NCBI RefSeq assembly: GCF_019925205.1
Contig: NC_083561.1
Span: 2,913,217-2,977,216 of the forward strand
From: Metopolophium dirhodum
Lineage: Eukaryota; Arthropoda; Insecta; Hemiptera; Aphididae
DNA: 64,000 nucleotides
Direction: 5' to 3'
In this document: one piece after another, positions 13,662 to 27,335 of the stretch
Layout: each line of letters opens with the position of its first letter
Numbering within the stretch: the stretch's first letter is position 1
Notes under the pieces: model-generated
Database searches by the model: none
What the model was told of the DNA's origin: nothing
Seen by the model: only the letters and a program-made list of their open reading frames with translations
Position numbers and translations under genes: made by a program

Positions 13662-14463
13662 TTTTTCTTATTCCAAAATCAATAGTTTTTATACATGTGC
13701 ACGCGACATATTATAATATTATATAAATGCTAAACTATTCTTAAATAATAACAATACAATGCATTATAATATATTTTCTCCCAATCGCGTAGCCGGTATA
13801 GGTATAATAAATGACGACCGTATTGATATTGTGCACTATTACAGATTGAAAAATAATAAATTTCAGTCGATTTAATAATAATTACTACAGAATTTTCCCA
13901 GTACACAGAGGAACTCGACAAACTTAACATTCTCAACACCCTAGACGCAGCACTCGGACCGAACGCAGACACCGCCTACCAAATTTTATTATTTTTAAGA
14001 AAATCTGAATTGTTCGACTTAATTTAAATATTATAATTAAGAATATACATTGGAAAAATAATTGTAATTATTATAACAGCAACAACTAATGGCTGTTGTT
14101 GCCAATGTCTTGTCTTGGATCAATAAAAAAAAAACAATAATAATAATAATTACAACCACCACGGCTAAATTATTACAAACTTATCAGATGTTTCATATTC
14201 CAAAATCAATAGTCTTTATACGTGTGCATGAGACACGATATTATTACAACATTATATAAATTCAAAAATATTCTTAAATAATAGTAATAATAATATTGTA
14301 TTTTCTCTGCGTCCCTTAGTAGCTGGGAGGTACCTATATATTGGTACAACAACCGACGACCGCGTTGATATTGTGCGCCTGCAGATTGAAAAATAATATA
14401 TTTCAGTCGATACAATAGTAACTACAACCGCCGCAGCTAAATTATTACAACCTTATCACAATA
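13662..14463. repeat. Tandem duplication, first copy split by a LINE
   Basis: Copy 1 (13662-13885 plus 14154-14190) and copy 2 (14190-14463) share CCAAAATCAATAG near the start, GATATTGTGC and CAGATTGAAAAATAAT in the middle, and GCTAAATTATTACAA at the end. With the LINE removed, copy 1 reads through collinearly with copy 2. Divergence between copies is substantial. No gene was seen. Confidence 0.8.
13886..14140 (+). mobile_element. 5'-truncated LINE (3' end only)
   Basis: A 255-bp insertion flanked by the 13-bp duplication TAATAATAATTAC (13873-13885 and 14141-14153). It holds the last 45 codons of an open frame (13890-14027), about 90 bp of 3' untranslated sequence, an AATAAA and an A-rich tail. 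The frame ends with NTLDAALGPNADTAYQILLF, then LRKSELFDLI and stop. A C-terminus of the pattern ALGPN...ILLFL...L..LI is what I know from insect Jockey/I-type non-LTR retrotransposons. It splits one copy of a local duplication. Confidence 0.7.
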
Positions 14464-14469
14464 TGTCAC

Positions 14470-16780
14470 GCGGGAATATAATGGTTACGAACTAAATTAA
14501 TTTTGATTGGCTTTTGATGTCGTAACCGTGTTATAGTATGTAGGTATAACCAAATATCCAGCACGTTGCACGTACACGTGAAACAAAAACTTTATTGAAC
14601 AAGATTTCACGTGCGTGCATCTTAATAGCTTTTGTCTTAGTTCGGGGGGTTTTAAGACAACAATAATTGTAATGCATACAGTTGTTCTATTTGTAAACGG
14701 AGCGGAAGATGTGTTAAATTGTTTCTTCAAAATAAGCCAACCTCATAAAAGGCGCTTTAATATATCATTAGTATTATAACGCGTTGTTCCGATGTTAACG
14801 TAAACAAATATTTTTGATTAGGTGAGGCATTCAAACATATCGATTGACATCCCTTTCATGCACTATTTACTATAAATTATAATGTACGCCGTAAAATATC
14901 AGCGCAAACATGTTACCTATTTTCTATAGATCAAATTTTTTCAGTCTTGATTTTAGTCTTCAGTTGATTTATTTAATTACTATGCCAGCAGCTTTAGGCG
15001 TAATTTAATTTTGTTCAACCGAAAATCACCCGTTCATGACCATAAAATGCGTTTTTTTTTATTTATTAGAAAAAAATCGTGATTAATTCAACCGTCATAG
15101 AAACAAACTTGGATGTCTAAAATACGTGTATACAACACGCGTTATCATATTATATTACAATGTCAAAATTACCAAACCATAACGAAATGTTCAAAAATAA
15201 TTATGATTTACAAATTAAAAAATAGTGGGCAAGTGGGTGTCGCTCTGCTGTGCAGTAGGTTACAAGTGGGTCACTGTAATAGAGTAAAGGATTGTATTAA
15301 ATTTGAATTCAATGATAGGTATAATATCATTGTATAAGAAAAACGATTCTGAGCGAAGACGGTATATTATTATAAATATATATTTTGATGATATTATTGT
15401 AAATAAAGTAATTTATACATAACCTATTTATGTGGAATCTTGTTTTAAATTTTCAATCTTTAGTTATAAAATTTGAATATTTTATAAATTTTTAACAACC
15501 GAATAATTTGTAGATTTTCAATTTGATAAATTTTGTGAATAATTGAAATTGAAATGCTTATAAAAAAAATTATGCACATTATGTATTTTTAATATTTTTT
15601 AATTGCTATTGTAGCAATATATCAGAAGCCTTGTATTAAATGTTCACGCATTTTTACCCAACAAATAAAATTTTATTGATAATTAGAGAAAAAAAAAACT
15701 GAAAACTGACAATGTCCGTAAACAGTTTAAAAAGAGTCAAAATATTTTCAACATTTTACGGTGTATAGTAAATGAAAATATAAACATTCAATGAAATCTC
15801 CATGTATCTACAATTATTCGTTTTTAAATTACAACAAATTAAGAAAATCGTTACATGAGAAATCGAGTGAATATCCAATGTTCTAAAAATGTCCCACTTT
15901 CCCATCAAACAAAATACTGTTGAAGAAAATCGAAGCAGTTTTACTGCCCCAAACGGTAGTGACAGACGAAAAATTTAAAATTTAAAAAAAAAAACACACA
16001 CACATCATTGTAAAATCAATACATTCATTGCTCTGCTTATAATCTAAAAATGATACCAGTTTTAAAATCTTTAATTTTAAGGAAACGTCTTTTATAAACA
16101 TATTCAATATTACTCAATTATAAGAAGAATAAGTATACCATTAGTTTGATGTTTTTATGCAAATATGTGCCTATGGTAAAAATGTTCACAATTAAAATAA
16201 TTTATTTTTAATTTGAGTCGTTGAGAAATTTTGCTTAGCATAGTTACTAAACTAACAATATGGCGACTGTCATTATTATAATTAATAAATTATTCTTTCA
16301 ATTTTAACATGTACAACTAAAACATTTACATTATTATTAAGATACAAAAGAATTATTTCGTCATCTCAAGCCTAATAAATATTCTCTTATTTTTTTAAAA
16401 CTCAAAAAGCCTATTTCCATATTATGTTTCGTATAAGTTTCGCATAAGTCAAGTGCCCTTAAGACTTCATAGTTCATACGAATCCCGGAAGAATATAAAA
16501 TCATATTTTTTTGTAATTCTAATATTATTTTTCTTTTTCTTTTGGTGCCTATAAAAGTATATAATATATAACAAGGAACAATTGCAGTTAAAAAAAAGTC
16601 ACACATATTTCTACAGTTTTACACTATATGGTATTATGTAGTTAAAACACGTGAGAAACCCGTCATATCGTCGTGTCATCAAAAACCGTCATATCCAACC
16701 GTGTCGTTGTTGCGTATAAGAGGGATTTTCAAAAAAGTTTCAAATTCAATTCGTCGATTTATAACCAGCCGGTGGGCAGC
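14470..16780. other. AT-rich stretch without recognisable gene
   Basis: Scattered open frames under 85 codons with no splice or domain support. Confidence 0.5.
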
Positions 16781-17225
16781 TGGTGTTGTACTATTCGTGT
16801 CGAGGTACGCGCGTCACGCAATAAAGTGTAAAATAGTATATTATAGCGAGCACAGTTTACTCTGTTATTAATAATATTATTTCTGGTCTGCCGGTCGGTC
16901 CGCGGCGGGCACTCGAAATACCTGCAACGCATACACAGCAATACAATATGTGCGTGTAATTTTTTTCCTCTTCCGTGTTTTCAAGGTGTCACACGAGTCT
17001 TGATGGTCGAGAGCCCATTGTCGAGAGCAGTACGCGATATGTGCACAACCGTATTGGCGGCGAGTGGACTACTTGAATCCCGGTGAAAAACGACCACGGC
17101 GCACGTTTCACGACATCTGTCGCCTCCCGCGTTTCATCCTGGGTATATAATATTGTACCTAATAATATGATATTATTCCAAGTGACGAAATCGAATGCGT
17201 ACACAACTGCGCGAGGCCGCGCAAT
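16780..17225. promoter_or_regulatory. CpG-rich patch before the triplicated repeat
   Basis: GC-richer DNA with GGTCCGCGGCGGGC, GCGCGTCACGC and GCGCGAGGCCGCGC strings, against AT-rich flanks. It merges into copy 1 of the 17.2-19.1 kb repeat. No exon with convincing splice sites was found. Confidence 0.25.
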
Positions 17226-19050
17226 ATAATTATATTATTATTCGCGGTTATTATAAATACGTACGTTCTATTATAGTAATCGGCACCCGAAGAATATTAC
17301 GGCAATATTATATTACGACGTCCGTGGTATTATAATAACGATCACAAAGTATATTAGGTATATTATGACAATTAGTGTTTAAATTATGCGTCCGACTATA
17401 CTACATAGTCTGCACATACATTATTTTCAAGCACGCGAGAAATACAAATATTAACTTGATATTATATCAGCGTAAACGTGTAATATACAATTATTGATTT
17501 AATATCATATATTAATTATATTGAGGCGATAGGTATTATAATATTCGTTGTTTTATTTATATAATACAATTTATTGTCTAATCGATAACTCAAAAACTCG
17601 TAAGTACGTAGAGTATAACATTAGTCCAAGTGACGAAATTTAATACTGAATAAGACTGAACTCGTGCAGTTGCAATAGGTATAATTATTAATGTCTGTCT
17701 TGCGTTCTATTCGGAACCTGAAGAATATCACTATATTACGACGTCCGTATTATAATGATTAATATTATATATTTATATTTTAAGTAGTTTTTTTTGTATT
17801 GCGTCTGGCTATGTATGTACATAACTTTTAAACACGTGAGAAATAAATATATATCAAATCGATATGACAGTGTAAATGCGTAATATATGTTTAATTTCTT
17901 GTTATGTATCGTGTATGTATTGTATATTAATTATATTAAGGAGATATTATAATATTTGTTGTTTTTTTTAACTATGATTTGATAACTTTAAAATTCATTG
18001 GTCTAAAAATACACTTCTATTTACTATACATCAGATGAGAAACTCCTATATAATTTACATGGATAACCTATTAACCTATGAAGCTGATAAAGTGACAACC
18101 GCCATTTCGTCGATTGGCAAAACATTTAATTTATTATAATAATTGTATTTGGAATAACAACGGTTTTGATTGTAAAATAAAATTATAAATGTAAAATATT
18201 TATTTTTTTGAAAAAACAACAGATATAGAAATAATAAAATACAATACATCATAATTGATCTTATTTACCATAATATAAAAATAATAAAATACCATACAAT
18301 TGCCAACCGACATTCGGGCTTCAACCGATGGCGGGAGTTGCTTATCTAGTGTAGTATCTGTGGCAGAGTATACAATATTATTCCAAGTGACGAAATTGAA
18401 TACTAGGCCGAACTCGTGTATAATATTATATTGTTAATATTAGGCATATGTCTTGTGTTATATTTGTCACCTAAAGAATATTACTATTACGACGTCCGTA
18501 TTACTATCGAAGCATATTGTATTTTTTTTTAATTAATTTTGAAGCTGCAACAACAGAGATTGTTGGCTTTTGGCATTGAAAAATCATTTGCACGGTGATT
18601 TATATTACGTTTTACATTATGTACGGAAAAAGGAAACAAGTCGGAACAGTATTATAATATTATAGTACAATTTCGATACAGATGCGGGTGGTTAAATGAA
18701 GTGGTATAATTTAGTTGACTTTAAAAATCTGAATTTTTTTTCAATTTTGTCAGGACCTAGTGCTTCATGGAGGAAATCGGCTATTTCGAGGTTCGTTCTG
18801 ATTTCACTATATTTTCATATTTTATATCATACAGGTAGTGTCTTAGTTATGCATCCGAATATACAACCCTACATATTTTTATAGCACGCGAGAGATAAAA
18901 AAATATCAAATCGATAGCGGCGTACCTAGTAATAATATATTTAGTTTAATATTATAGGGTATTATTAGGTATTATGACATATCTTTTATTTTTTATATAT
19001 GATTTGATACATTTAAAACTCTTACGCAGAATATAATATAACATTATGCT
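17175..19050. repeat. Three diverged copies of a 0.4-0.7 kb repeat
   Basis: The markers TCCAAGTGACGAAAT, then GAAGAATAT, then ATTACGACGTCCGT, then CACGCGAGAAATA-like, recur in the same order starting near 17176, 17624 and 18382. Copies 2 and 3 are separated by about 370 bp of other sequence (18010-18370), which may be an independent insertion. No open frame is conserved across the copies. Function unknown. Confidence 0.75.
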
Positions 19051-21480
19051 GGTATATATTGTTTTAAATGAAATATTTTATTTAAATATTGTTAGTTTAT
19101 TTTTCTATCACTTTTCAGTAATGTTAGCATTTATGTAGCTAAATTAGATCCACAAATTATATAAGCCAAACACGTCTCAGTCAACTGATTTTTCTTCGTT
19201 AAATCCACTTATATTTTCATTTTTTCTGTAGAATAATCTGTCATGCGCTTTTTATACATTTTATTAAGATTGATATAATTGTAACAGTCACAAACTTTTA
19301 AAATTTTAAAAAAAGTTTTAAAACAATATTTTTTCTATACTTACTGACTAAATGAATTATTATTGTAAATATTATATCAAAATCAATGTAATTAGTACGT
19401 AAATATTTTTTTTATAAAATTCTTGAAATATAATAAAATATTTATTTGTACCTACATATTCCGTAAAAACTTTTAATATTCCTTTTTACATGTTCATAAG
19501 TTATCAGAACAGTAACTGTATAATGCATTATACCAACAAATTATTATTCATCTACTACACACCACTATAGCCATAAGATATTCATAATATTTTCAGCTTA
19601 ATAATATCGACTATTTCATGACAAAAATGAAAATAGGTAGGAAAACATGGGGCAAGATGAGTATACGTGGTAAAGATGGTAGAGCGTTATTCAAGCATAA
19701 TTATAAGATAATATTTATTTATTTTATTATAATATACCTTGTGTTATCGATATAATTTATAATAGTTATAATATGTTTGAAACATCTTTGGAATATTTTA
19801 TGGAGGCAAGTAGCAAGTTAGATGGTTGTTGATAATAATTGTATGATAACTGCTTAATATAGCATAACATCAGTGTTATTTTTAATTTCGTAAATATAAA
19901 ATAAAAAATATTTTAGTATTAATTATTAGATATACAATCATGTATGTTTAAAGTTTAATTTGTTACTACTATTTGAATAATATTTCATTTGTGTCATAGC
20001 TTAAATATTATAATATTAAATAGCATGCTTATTTTATTTATATTGTTGTCTTTAAAACAAGCATACATATTTAAAAACGGGAATAAATGTTAAAATAACA
20101 TGTTCAAGTAGAATCGAATTACTTTATCTCTTAATTTTCCTGAACAAGAGTATTTTATCAATAGGTGTGCCTATTTATTATAAAAAGTATCTATGTATAT
20201 GTGATACAATTTGATTATTTTTTTTTTTTTTTTGAGCTTATTTCCCTTTGGATTGTTGAGAATATTTTGGTTATTGTGTTTTCACGCTGAGATAACCCCG
20301 AGTGTATCCCGGTGGTGCTTTGCGTACTTGACAGATGAGTTGTAGTCTTGGATAATTATAAATACGCTGTGTTTCACTCTTGTAAGTCTAATGTAATTTG
20401 GAAGTATAAATGTAATAGGAGTGTGTCATTTCTGAATAATACTAGAAGGCATGTATATATACGATCGTATATCATATGACATATTTCAACTACGGGTAGA
20501 AATAACACAGTGTCCTCATTTATAAATATAAAACCGTATTCTTAAAAAATATAATATATTATATCTTGAAACTAAATAAAAACTCATTCTTGAACGACGT
20601 CCTGTTTGAAAAAATTTTTATGTGTGCAGTAATTTTTATAGTATATATAACTATGATTGTATAGTTTTCGATTCTGGCTAAGCGCACAGAGGTTACTAGG
20701 AATTTATTATTTACTATACACAGGATTTTCCCGTGGTGTATTATATACACGTTAGCCGTAGAAGGGGACTCGCCGCCCCGACAAAAACCGTTTTATTGAA
20801 GTTTTACCTATAAACTAAGTATCTCCGAGTCTAATAAAAAAAACAGATTTATGATAAATGTATTATCTCAGGAGATATACTTGCTAGACATCCTGTATAT
20901 TATATAAGATGTTTTTCAATTAAGACTTAACAAAATATGTAATTTTTATTAAAATATTTACAATAGTTATTGCTGTTAAAATTAAATATCTTTTGTTAGA
21001 ACAAAATTATTTATATTTAATTAATCTCGTTTCAATTTTGATCCGACACCTATTCTCGAGTAAGCTGCTTAAACCACTGTTTTTTTTATTTTCAAGTATA
21101 TAAGCTCAAACAATTTAAATTACATAGGTGTGTGGAAAATAATCATTGAATTTATTGGTCCATATATACGTTGACACAATAACATAATACATTAAGGACA
21201 TTTTTTTAATTGAAAATCAAATTTAAAAAAACAAACCCCATTCGGTGTGGGGTTTAAAAGGCAGCAACGCTATTTCCTCTTCAATTTCCTGAACGGATTT
21301 CCTAGGATTTGTTTTCCTTAAAATGCAAACCGATGAAACGTTCCACTTACTCGTAGATTTAAAATATTCAGTGGAGGGAGGGGTATTTTTTTTCATTGGT
21401 AACGTATAATATTATACGAGTTTTCGTTTAGTGTCGAGACGCCGAGGTCATTTAGTAATGTTTCGTTTGTTATATTATTT
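19050..21480. other. AT-rich stretch without recognisable gene
   Basis: Poly-T at 20218-20234. No coding or repeat structure recognised. Confidence 0.5.
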
Positions 21481-21482
21481 AG

Positions 21483-21536
21483 GTACCAGCCAGGAGACCG
21501 AGACGATTAATCCCTGACAGATGGTCTGAAAAGCCT
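21483..21536 (+). CDS. Possible short internal exon
   Basis: Acceptor TGTTATATTATTTAG and donor GTATGG bracket 18 codons reading VPARRPRRLIPDRWSEKP, phase 0 at both ends. It is noticeably GC-rich for its surroundings. It would join in frame to the exon at 2535-2564. It is too short to identify, and chance is a real possibility. Confidence 0.2.
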
Positions 21537-22049
21537 GTATGGTGTTAAGCTAGAAGGCTTTGCCGAACCTCATAGTTGAATTCCTTAATAACAGTCAGAG
21601 TTTAATATGTGTAATATAAATTAATCGTTTGGTTTTTATTGCCAATTATGAACAGATTACCACTGAACTGAGTAAATGTAGTTTGGAGTTTTACACGTTC
21701 CTTCAGTGTTTTGGTGAATACAAAATAATTATAATAATAATAATAGATATTTCGCCTATATCAAATATGACATTATAGTTACCAGCTATTATTTATTTTA
21801 TAGAACTTTATCAGCCTAAATATTGTCTTGTAACCGTTGTGTGCTGATTGAAAATATAATAATTAAAATAATATATACCTATGAGGTGTATCACGTAGTG
21901 CGCAATCGATTCATAGTCCCGTGAACTTCATATAAAACGTACTATGAAAAATTACTACAAGAGTCCCGTTTGTATACGTCAATTATTTTTAACCTATCCA
22001 TATAATATCAACACGTTTTCATATCGAACACGTGACGGGACAATTTATC

Positions 22050-22600
22050 AGCGGGTATTTATTTAAACGGATAACTACGTGTCACGGCGTATAATATCGA
22101 CTGTACACCGTGCACCGGTGTGTACAATACAGTATATAGTCGTGTAAATGTTTTGGGCGGGTGTGTGTGCGTGTCGTTTTGGAACGAGGCTGAGAAAAAG
22201 TGTTTGTTGTAGCTCATCGTGTATTGTCGGTGAACCGCGGTGGCCGTATCGCATCCGAAAAGCCCTTAACACATTACACACACACACAAGCGGTGTGTTT
22301 AATTAGGCGTTATTGTGCGAAAGTTTTCACCGTCACCGCTGCTAAGCTCACTGAATAGGACAAAAAACTTTCGGTTGTCTCCTCCCCCGTCTCCCCCCCC
22401 CCCCCACCAGCACCCAGCGCCCGTTTTCCGGCGTTGCTATACATAATATATCTGTGACTGCGCGGGGGAGGGACGTCTTTTTCCGTGTATAGGTAGTTCG
22501 AAAAACGTTGTTCAAGTTCCGGTTATAATATACCGTTGCCGCGACGATCGGCAGAAGACGCGGTCGAGATCGTAAAATAAAAATAATAATAAAATAAAAA
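22050..22600. promoter_or_regulatory. CpG-rich patch with C13 run
   Basis: Higher G+C and CpG than its flanks, with a GTGTGT/CACACA run, a 13-C run at 22393-22405 and scattered CGCG. It may be an internal or alternative promoter. The 163-codon minus-strand open frame at 22348-22839 overlaps it but looks like chance (Ile/Tyr/Arg-rich, no domain). Confidence 0.3.
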
Positions 22601-22999
22601 AGTAAAAAAAAAATTCCCTCGTGAGTTTCCACGGTAAAGATAAAATAACAATAATAATAAATACCGGTGCCCGCGATTAAACGCAATATATTATCTGTTG
22701 TATTCTTTATTTTCGTTTTTAAATGAAAATCACGTGCGCCGCGAACTATTGTTTTATTTTCTAATTGAGTTTTTATTCCTCTAAATTTGAACTGTCTGAA
22801 AATGTATACTTTTATCATAATATTAATTCGTATGTACAATTAAGATAACAATATAATAATATGTAACTTTTCTATATTTTCCTTATTTTTTATTTAATTT
22901 TTAATCAGGTATGACTCAATTTATACCTACGAATTACTGCGTTTCAAAGACTTTATAGTCACGTTTTATATACATACATAATATATACCTCTAAGTATT

Positions 23000-25080
23000 T
23001 TAAATATAATATTAAGATATGTCATAAACACTCTTATGAACAACTGAGCTTCACTCGGAATCGTATTTTGAATGCGATTGTTTAACGTTGTTTTCAAATT
23101 TCAGACAACATTATTATAATTCGCAATAGGTAGGCACAACAGCTGCTGCCATGTACGTAAAATAGTTAATCGAGACGAGTGCCCAACCAAACAGTGTCAT
23201 ACAGTCGTGTCTGATCAGTATTTTTTTTTTTCAAACTAAACATACAAATTTTATTTAATAATTAAGGTGTAATTTATATCATTCACACACGTAAAAAATG
23301 TATTTAAAACATAATATTATCATATTGTTATCATAGCACGGGAAATAATATTTTAATTCACACGAATGATTTAATTTATTCATATAAATGCATTTCATTA
23401 TTTTGTTTATAGGTACTTACGCAATAATAATTGAATTGCTCACGAATTTCCAACCCAACAAATTCAATTTTAATATATGTATTTTTTTTTTTATTATTAT
23501 TCTAACGTATTATATATCCGGTGTGCAATTTTTAAGACAGTTACCAGAATCCGAACATTATTTTCAAAGAAAAATAATTTCAGTGGTTGGAAAAAACGTT
23601 CGTCCCCCTGCAGAGTGTATAGTAATATTGACGTTTATACAATGAACTGATGCGTATTGTGTTATTCGATTTGTTCAAAATAAATCGTCGCCCCTCGTCT
23701 ATATTATAATATTATTTAGTTTTCGTTTTCGATTTGTACATTTTTCACTAAAATCCTATCGACTACATTATTGTCCTTAGCCAGCCAGCGTCGGCGAATC
23801 TTTTTATAATAATAATATATAAGCAAAGTATATGACGTATTGTAAATATCGACTCGAAAACGTTTCCTTGCGACACGACGGTTTTCGTCTACCGAGAGGG
23901 TCGTTTAAACTTCACAGCCAGTAGAATGTTTCACAACCGCACCCCACTCACGATAGCAGTCGCGTCTATTCTTTTCGCGTAAAATAACCGATTTGGTAAC
24001 GATCATATTGTATACTACTCATTGGCGCAATTAAAAGACTTTTAAATTATATTTTGATTATTTCAAAGTAAAAATGATCAATAAATGCAAAACCGTTGCA
24101 ACATACCAGTTATACTGTAAGTATAAATTGAGGAAAATAGTTATATGTAGGTAGGGACTTCGCCATTATGTTCCTAGCTATAATATATTATTATTATCAT
24201 TGTGAAATAATCTTTAGCTTATTTAATTTTCTATAGAACAGGTCACAGATACGTAATTATTACTTATTTGTGTAATAATAATCATAGTTATATTGTATTA
24301 TAAATTGAAGAAATTACTTTGAACTTGCGGTAACAACACTCTTCTTTATCTATGACAGGATGCAGGACGGCCTATGAGTGTGAGCTCGTTTACATTGTTT
24401 CCTTGTTTATAATTTGCTATAACTTATGAAACGGGTAAACGGTTAAATTGTGTTGTTCAAAAAAATATTGTGGTTTTTTTAATGACCATATAATATTAAA
24501 GAAATAATAATATCTATATAGTGCCTATAGTATTTAAATAAAAACAAAAAATACTTAACTAGAAATTGACGATCTAGGTTTTCCGGGTTCAAGCTGTTCA
24601 ACTGAATAAAAATAATTCTAATGACATTATTGTTTAGAGTAATTGAGAGAGAAGAGATCGACCACGTCATCCCGAAGTCTGGACTAGCTGTAACTTAATT
24701 TAAAGGACAGACAAATAATGTTGAAATAGTTGTGACAATTTTCTTTTCTTAATCTGTTACTGTTTCACACATATTAAACAGTAGGTACATAAAATATAAA
24801 TATACCTACATTTGAAATTATTAATAATATAGTTAGTAAATTATATGGGGATTTGGGAATTTTTTACAATTTGTGCACCCCCAAAAATATCGATCTATAT
24901 CTTTATAGTTCTACAGTTTCACGTCGCCAACCACCACGGCGTATACATAAGACAAACTGCATTGTCACAACGTTTTCACCATATTCCACGTGTGCAAAAA
25001 AAAAAAAAGTGGCCATTCTTATTTGGAATAGAGCATAGTTGCGACTTTGATACCACTTAGTACCTACTCGCCCACTTACG
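23000..25080. other. AT-rich stretch without recognisable gene
   Basis: Small GC-richer patch at 23840-23990. No exon supported. Confidence 0.45.
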
Positions 25081-25158
25081 ATATTGTTTCGACGTTCGTT
25101 TTATATATCGACGACGGACTTATTATTGACGTGGTGCCACTACAGCGCGTGTTTGGAA

Positions 25159-25203
25159 ATGAAAACAACACGCACAAGGAAAATCTACGGGAAACAAAGT
25201 CAG
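25159..25203 (+). CDS. Possible first exon from a local TATA promoter
   Basis: A TTTTATATA box near 25098 is followed about 60 bp later by ATG and 14 more codons (KTTRTRKIYGKQSQ) ending at a CAG/GTACGA donor in phase 0. It could be an alternative first exon of a plus-strand gene. No downstream exon was found. Confidence 0.18.
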
Positions 25204-25859
25204 GTACGAAATAAATTGAGAAAAAAAAATGTTAAATGTGATTGTACTTACCTGCCGAAAGAAAATACGCATGCATCATCGACTTGTGGCTGATACAATA
25301 TTCTTCTATCGTGAGTTCCTAAACGTTCTAAACGATTACTACTAAGCCTTACAAATGTACAATAACGGTTGTTATTGTAGTCTGCGGACCAATATTATGG
25401 GCCGTAGGAATAGAATTCGTTAATATTTCGTCTATTAAAAAAATTGATCTATAGTGATTTAATTGTTGACTATTGTCGCTTGTTTTAATCAAAGATAAAA
25501 TCACCGGAAAGTAACTACTATAATATTATACTAAATTGCATTGTTTATTTAACTTCTAACCGTGACGACTCCGTCTGCTATTCCTATACATATTTTCACT
25601 TGTTTCACCTAGGTAAAACCTTAGACATTATTAACGAACGTTGAAAACAACATTTTTTAGTTGGCCATTTTCGTGTAGTGATAAAAATTATTGAAAAAAA
25701 AAAAAAAAAAACGTTTTCAGTCTAGACGCGGACGGCGAACCTCGTTATGTTTTCCCGGTTGTGTCACACGCAGATATTATAATATTATAGTACACATTAT
25801 AACACTGCTGTAATACGTAAATAATATAATAATGTAATGTGCATTGATATTGTATAATG

Positions 25860-26820
25860 TTTTATACAGGTAGGGCGGGTAGGTAGGACCCGACCGACGG
25901 AGGAAATTGCGCAACACGATAAAACCCTGTCGCTGGGGCTCTGCGGGGTTCCGTCACGTACACTGTACAGGGTGTATAATAATGCCGATGATAACTCTCA
26001 TCTATAGTCCGCGAAATCCTCCAGACGTGGGTGCTCCGTGTGCGGTCCCGGTGCGAGTCTTCGTCGTCGTCATCGTCGTCGTCGGTATCGCTATAGCTGA
26101 CAACTACCACAAACGCGCGCATGCTCGGGGGGGTCGCGTGGCGATTAAACGACTGCAGGAAAGTCCGCCGGACGCGACCCGATTTAATTAAAACTTACTC
26201 TCCGCACCGGCGAAACGAAAACCTAATAGGCGCGAACAGTGCAGATTTTATGATTCTCATGACGTGTGTACAACGATAATAATATTTTTATTTGTGTACT
26301 CGTCGTCGTCGACCAGGCAGTTTTAATATATTATGACTTCGTTATTAAAACATATTATTATATTATTATTCCGTCGTGTTCCTCATTATTATTATTATTA
26401 TTATTATAGTAGAAAATCGGTCGTCGCGCCGTCGAGGAACTGACGAAAATTCGTACAACAGCAAATATCGATTTCGGCGACTAATATTCAACACATCATA
26501 CGCAATACGTGTACACGCAGCCGCGAAATATTGCACACACGGCCGGGACTGTTTTCGATACGGATTATTTTGCGTAACAATCTTCACGTCGTTTTTTTTC
26601 TTTCGTTTATTGCTCACCGGAACTACTCGGTGCTTTTCGCCACCAATCTATCTCCCTTTTTCAATTTCGTTTATCGGATAACCTCGTCGTTAAACATTTT
26701 CTCAGAAAAATCACACACGATAGTGTTACATGGCCCCGTCTCGCACACGTCGTATCGGTCACATTATAATACACACGAGTTCTCGACACGAAATTATGGA
26801 TGACCATATGCGGTATACGA
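25860..26820. promoter_or_regulatory. CpG-rich patch
   Basis: Elevated CpG with GTCGTC runs (26060-26085) and an ATT run (26384-26407). Several open frames on both strands overlap one another and none has a domain or good splice context. It is possibly regulatory. Confidence 0.25.
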
Positions 26821-26893
26821 ATAATATACCTGCAGGTACTTGAGTCTTAAGTCCAGGACATTTTCCACCGACCGGTGAATTACGTGTTTAGGG

Positions 26894-27335
26894 CAGGGCT
26901 TGAAACCGTTTTCAAAACCGATCTCAGAAACCGGTATAAACCGTTTTAAAACCGAAACCGAAATCTGAAAAAATTGGAAATCGTAATTTTTTTTTTAATT
27001 GACATGTTTTTAAATACGTAAATTCCATTAATACGCATAATTAATACCCTTAATAAAATTGAGATCATGATTAAAATGTTGATAACCATTTCATTATTCG
27101 CAAAAGAAAATTGGAAACTGCGGTATACAAAACCGAAACCTAGATTTCTTAATACCGGTATTTCTAAGTTGAGACCGAAATCGTAAAATTTCAAAACTGG
27201 TATACAAAATCGAAACCAAAACCGAAATTTCCTAATACCGATATTGAAAAATTGAAACCGAAATCGAAAAAATTAAAAACCGGTATACAAAATCGAAACC
27301 GAAACCGAAATTATTTCAATCGGTTTCAAGCCCAG
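26894..27335. mobile_element. hAT-like MITE with internal ACCGAAA repeats
   Basis: A 442-bp element with left end CAGGGCTTGAAACCG and right end CGGTTTCAAGCCCAG (one mismatch in 15). It is flanked by GTTTAGGG (26886-26893) and ATTTAGGG (27336-27343), a 7-of-8 target duplication. The interior consists largely of degenerate repeats of GAAACCGAAATC-like and ACCGGTATACAAAATCG-like units. It is non-coding. Confidence 0.85.

Noticed and set aside
22348..22839. Longest open frame in the window (163 codons, minus strand)
   Set aside because: Composition is Ile/Tyr/Phe/Arg-rich with runs of simple sequence, and there is no domain, signal peptide or splice context. It overlaps a CpG-rich patch where stops are rare. 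Treated as chance.
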